This document shows positions 49,138 to 51,025 of a stretch of DNA of 51,025 nt, piece by piece; position 1 is the first letter of the stretch, and each line of letters starts with the position of its first letter. The stretch is from Nocardioides sp. (GTDB lineage: Bacteria; Actinomycetota; Actinomycetes; Propionibacteriales; Nocardioidaceae), in the NCBI RefSeq assembly GCF_025965415.1, contig NZ_JAOPWY010000022.1, positions 1 to 51,025 on the forward strand. Reading direction: 5' to 3'. Under the pieces are notes generated by a model. The model was not told the origin of the DNA. It worked only from the letters and a program-made list of their open reading frames with translations, and made no database searches. The translations under genes and the position numbers were made by a program.

Positions 49138-49200
49138 CCGCAGGGTGGTGGTGCCGTCGAGCTTCTGTGCAGTCTCGTGCTCATCCTTTCACTCACGCGT

Positions 49201-49300
49201 CGGTGGTCGAGTGCCGCGCACCCCTCGGTGGTCGAGCGCCGCGCACCACTCGGTGGTCAGGCGCCGCGCACCCCTCGGTGGTCGAGCGCCGCGCACCCCT
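49201..49300. repeat. 25-bp tandem repeat, four units
   Basis: Four 25-bp units each start CGGTGGTCGAG (one has CGGTGGTCAGG) and continue with a GCCGCGCACC-type half. They start at 49201, 49226, 49251 and 49276 and differ at one to three positions. The array leads directly into a palindromic element that begins with the same 11 bases. It lies between purH and folD, which are both leftward. Confidence 0.9.
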
Positions 49301-49345
49301 CGGTGGTCGAGTGCCGCCGAGGAACGAGGCGATGCATCGAGACCC
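49301..49345. repeat. GGTGGTCGAG...TCGAGACC element next to purH
   Basis: It begins CGGTGGTCGAG and ends ATCGAGACCC around a centre with GAGGAACGAGGCG. The layout matches the element inside mutB at 25216-25255: same outer motif and a GAGCGAG-like centre. Its left end is what has been amplified in the adjoining tandem array. Confidence 0.65.
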
Positions 49346-49361
49346 GCGGCCCCGCCGCGGC

Positions 49362-50933
49362 TCAGTGGTAGAAATGTCTGGTGCCGGTGAAGTACATCGT
49401 CACGCCGGCCGCCTTCGCGGCCTCGATGGTGAGCTCGTCGCGCACCGACCCGCCTGGCTGCACGATCGCGGCCACACCGGCGTCGATGAGGATCTGCGGG
49501 CCGTCCTCGAACGGGAAGAACGCGTCGGAGGCGGCCACCGAGCCGGCGGCCCGCTCTCCCGCCCGCTGGACGGCGAGCCGGCACGAGTCGACCCGGTTGA
49601 CCTGCCCCATGCCGACGCCGACCGAGGCGCCGTCGCGGGCGAGCAGGATCGCGTTGGACTTGACCGCTCGGCAGGCCTTCCACGCGAACGCGAGGTCGGC
49701 GAGCAGCTCGGGCGACGCCGCCTCGCCGGTGGCGAGGGTCCAGGTCGCGGGGTCGTCTCCGGGGGCGTCCACCGCGTCGCGCTCCTGGGCGAGCAGCCCG
49801 CCGGAGACCGGCCGCAGCTCCACGCCACCGCGCACGGCCGGCACGCACTCGAGGACCCGGATGTTCTTGCCGCCCCGCGGCAGGGACTGGAGGACCTCGA
49901 CGGCGCCGTCGTCGTACGCCGGTGCCACGATCGCCTCGGTGAAGGTCTCGCGCATCGCCTCGGCCATGGCCACCGACACCGGTCGGTTCACCGCGATGAC
50001 GCCACCGAAGGCGGACGTCGGGTCGCACGCCGCCGCCTTGGCGTACGCGTCGGCCGCGTCGGAGCCGACGGCGATGCCGCACGGGTTGGCGTGCTTGATG
50101 ATCGCGACGGCCGGCTCGTCGAAGTCGTACGCCGCTCGTCGCGCCGCGTCGGCGTCGACGTAGTTGTTGTAGGACATCTCCTTGCCGTGCAGCTGGGTCG
50201 CCTGCGCCAGCCCCGCGCCGACGTCGTTGGTGTAGAGGACGGCGGCCTGGTGCGGGTTCTCGCCGTAGCGCAGCACGGCCTGCCGCTCCCAGGTCCCGCC
50301 CATCCACGCGGGCGCGCCGGACCCGTCGGTGGTGTCGGTGAGCACGTTGCTCATCCACGTGGCGACGGCCACGTCGTACGACGCCGTGTGCACGAACGCC
50401 TCCGCGGCGAGCCGCTGGCGCTCGGCCAGCGTGAACCCACCGGCCAGGGTGGCCGCCAGCACGTCGGCGTAGCGCTCGGGCGACGTGACGATCGCGACCG
50501 ACGGGTGGTTCTTGGCGGCGGCGCGGACCATCGACGGGCCGCCGATGTCGATCTGCTCGACGCACTCGTCCGGGCCGGCGCCGGAGGCGACGGTCTGGGT
50601 GAACGGGTAGAGGTTCGAGACGACCAGCTCGAACGGCTCGACGCCGAGGTCCGCGAGCTGCTGGACGTGGGTCTCGAGGCGCCGGTCGGCGAGGATGCCC
50701 GCGTGCACCTTCGGGTGCAGGGTCTTCACCCGGCCGTCGAGGCACTCGGGGAAGCCGGTGAGGTCCTCGACCCTGGTGACCGGCAGGCCGAGCTCCTCGA
50801 TGAGGGCGGCGGAGCCGCCGGTCGACACCAGCGCGACGCCGGCCTCGTGCAGCCCCCTGACGAGGTCCTCGAGGCCAGTCTTGTCGTAGACGGAGACGAG
50901 GGCTCGCCTGATCGGGATCCGGTGGTCACTCAT
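49362..50933 (-). CDS. purH: Bifunctional AICAR transformylase / IMP cyclohydrolase
   Basis: A 523-residue enzyme for the last two steps of IMP synthesis; the first uses 10-formyltetrahydrofolate, which FolD next door helps provide. The N-terminal IMP cyclohydrolase domain has [39 protein letters not shown] and [17 protein letters not shown]. The transformylase domain has [23 protein letters not shown], the catalytic Lys-His pair within it, and [11 protein letters not shown]. The start is ATG 50933 with GGAG eight bases upstream; GTG 50942 is also in frame. The 92 bases upstream to the window end hold no gene I can name. Confidence 0.96.
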   Translation of the reverse strand: MSDHRIPIRRALVSVYDKTGLEDLVRGLHEAGVALVSTGGSAALIEELGLPVTRVEDLTGFPECLDGRVKTLHPKVHAGILADRRLETHVQQLADLGVEPFELVVSNLYPFTQTVASGAGPDECVEQIDIGGPSMVRAAAKNHPSVAIVTSPERYADVLAATLAGGFTLAERQRLAAEAFVHTASYDVAVATWMSNVLTDTTDGSGAPAWMGGTWERQAVLRYGENPHQAAVLYTNDVGAGLAQATQLHGKEMSYNNYVDADAARRAAYDFDEPAVAIIKHANPCGIAVGSDAADAYAKAAACDPTSAFGGVIAVNRPVSVAMAEAMRETFTEAIVAPAYDDGAVEVLQSLPRGGKNIRVLECVPAVRGGVELRPVSGGLLAQERDAVDAPGDDPATWTLATGEAASPELLADLAFAWKACRAVKSNAILLARDGASVGVGMGQVNRVDSCRLAVQRAGERAAGSVAASDAFFPFEDGPQILIDAGVAAIVQPGGSVRDELTIEAAKAAGVTMYFTGTRHFYH

Positions 50934-51025
50934 GGACTGCACTCCTGCTCGGGTGGAGGAGCACCCAGGCGGTCGATGCTCCCGACGTCACTCCCTGGTG
51001 GTCGACCCACCTGCGCCAGTCGTGT

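Noticed and set aside
49201..49345. Possible CRISPR array
   Set aside because: The 25-bp units abut each other without spacers and no cas gene is near. It is a simple tandem repeat.
50934..51025. End of an upstream gene (purN) or a purine riboswitch before purH
   Set aside because: Two minus-strand frames stay open to the window edge and both stop just inside purH, but neither resembles the PurN C-terminus, and I could not find the conserved core of a ZTP-type riboswitch in the 92 bases.

Overview
The window is high-GC DNA from an actinobacterium, most likely Nocardioides or a close relative (Nocardioidaceae). The reasons are the strong GC bias with long spurious antisense frames, frequent GTG starts, several apparently leaderless genes, a monomeric NADP isocitrate dehydrogenase, a MeaB/MutB/MutA set, a DUF3017 gene beside folD, and a GGTGGTCGAG...TCGAGACC repeat that I associate with Nocardioides genomes. 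About 45 protein genes are supported. I see no rRNA, tRNA, CRISPR array, prophage or insertion sequence.

Layout. 1-2.6 kb: the end of a deoxyribosyltransferase-like gene, a medium-chain dehydrogenase divergent from a TetR regulator with two matching operators between them, and a small membrane protein. 2.6-19.6 kb: a nucleoside uptake and salvage region. It holds deoC with a catalytic aldehyde dehydrogenase and a non-catalytic partner, a uridine-kinase-like/C39-like pair, adenosine deaminase, a MaoC protein, thymidine phosphorylase, cytidine deaminase, and a BMP-type nucleoside ABC transporter (lipoprotein, ATPase, two permeases). Two paralogous membrane proteins that fuse a solute-binding domain to a von Willebrand A domain are interleaved. 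19.7-22.1 kb: a PAS histidine kinase without a partner and an M20 amidohydrolase.

22.1-34.4 kb is central carbon metabolism: meaB-mutB-mutA, a leftward succinate dehydrogenase/fumarate reductase (sdhC-sdhA-sdhB, resembling mycobacterial Sdh1), and, divergent from it, a second complete sdhCAB of the Corynebacterium type. Methylmalonyl-CoA mutase makes succinyl-CoA, so propionate-derived carbon reaches succinate oxidation beside it. 34.4-38.3 kb: three copies of a 46-47 bp palindromic element, a broken AbiEi/DUF559-like gene, YihY, a 2H phosphoesterase and trpS. 38.4-42.5 kb: a DUF4328 protein, an ECF sigma factor overlapping a membrane protein with BNR/Asp-box repeats, a 52-residue gene with its own promoter and operator-like site, and an MFS exporter. 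42.6-51 kb: icd, an aquaporin with a long Q/P/G-rich tail, a lipoprotein, mdh, DUF3017, folD (5' end apparently frameshifted), a 25-bp tandem repeat and purH.

The observations I would follow first are the deoC-linked split aldehyde dehydrogenase that looks like a divided ALDH16, the 52-residue gene and its control region, the paired solute-binding/VWA proteins, the repeat inside the mutB N-terminus, and the apparent 2-nt frameshifts in folD and in the DUF559-like gene.
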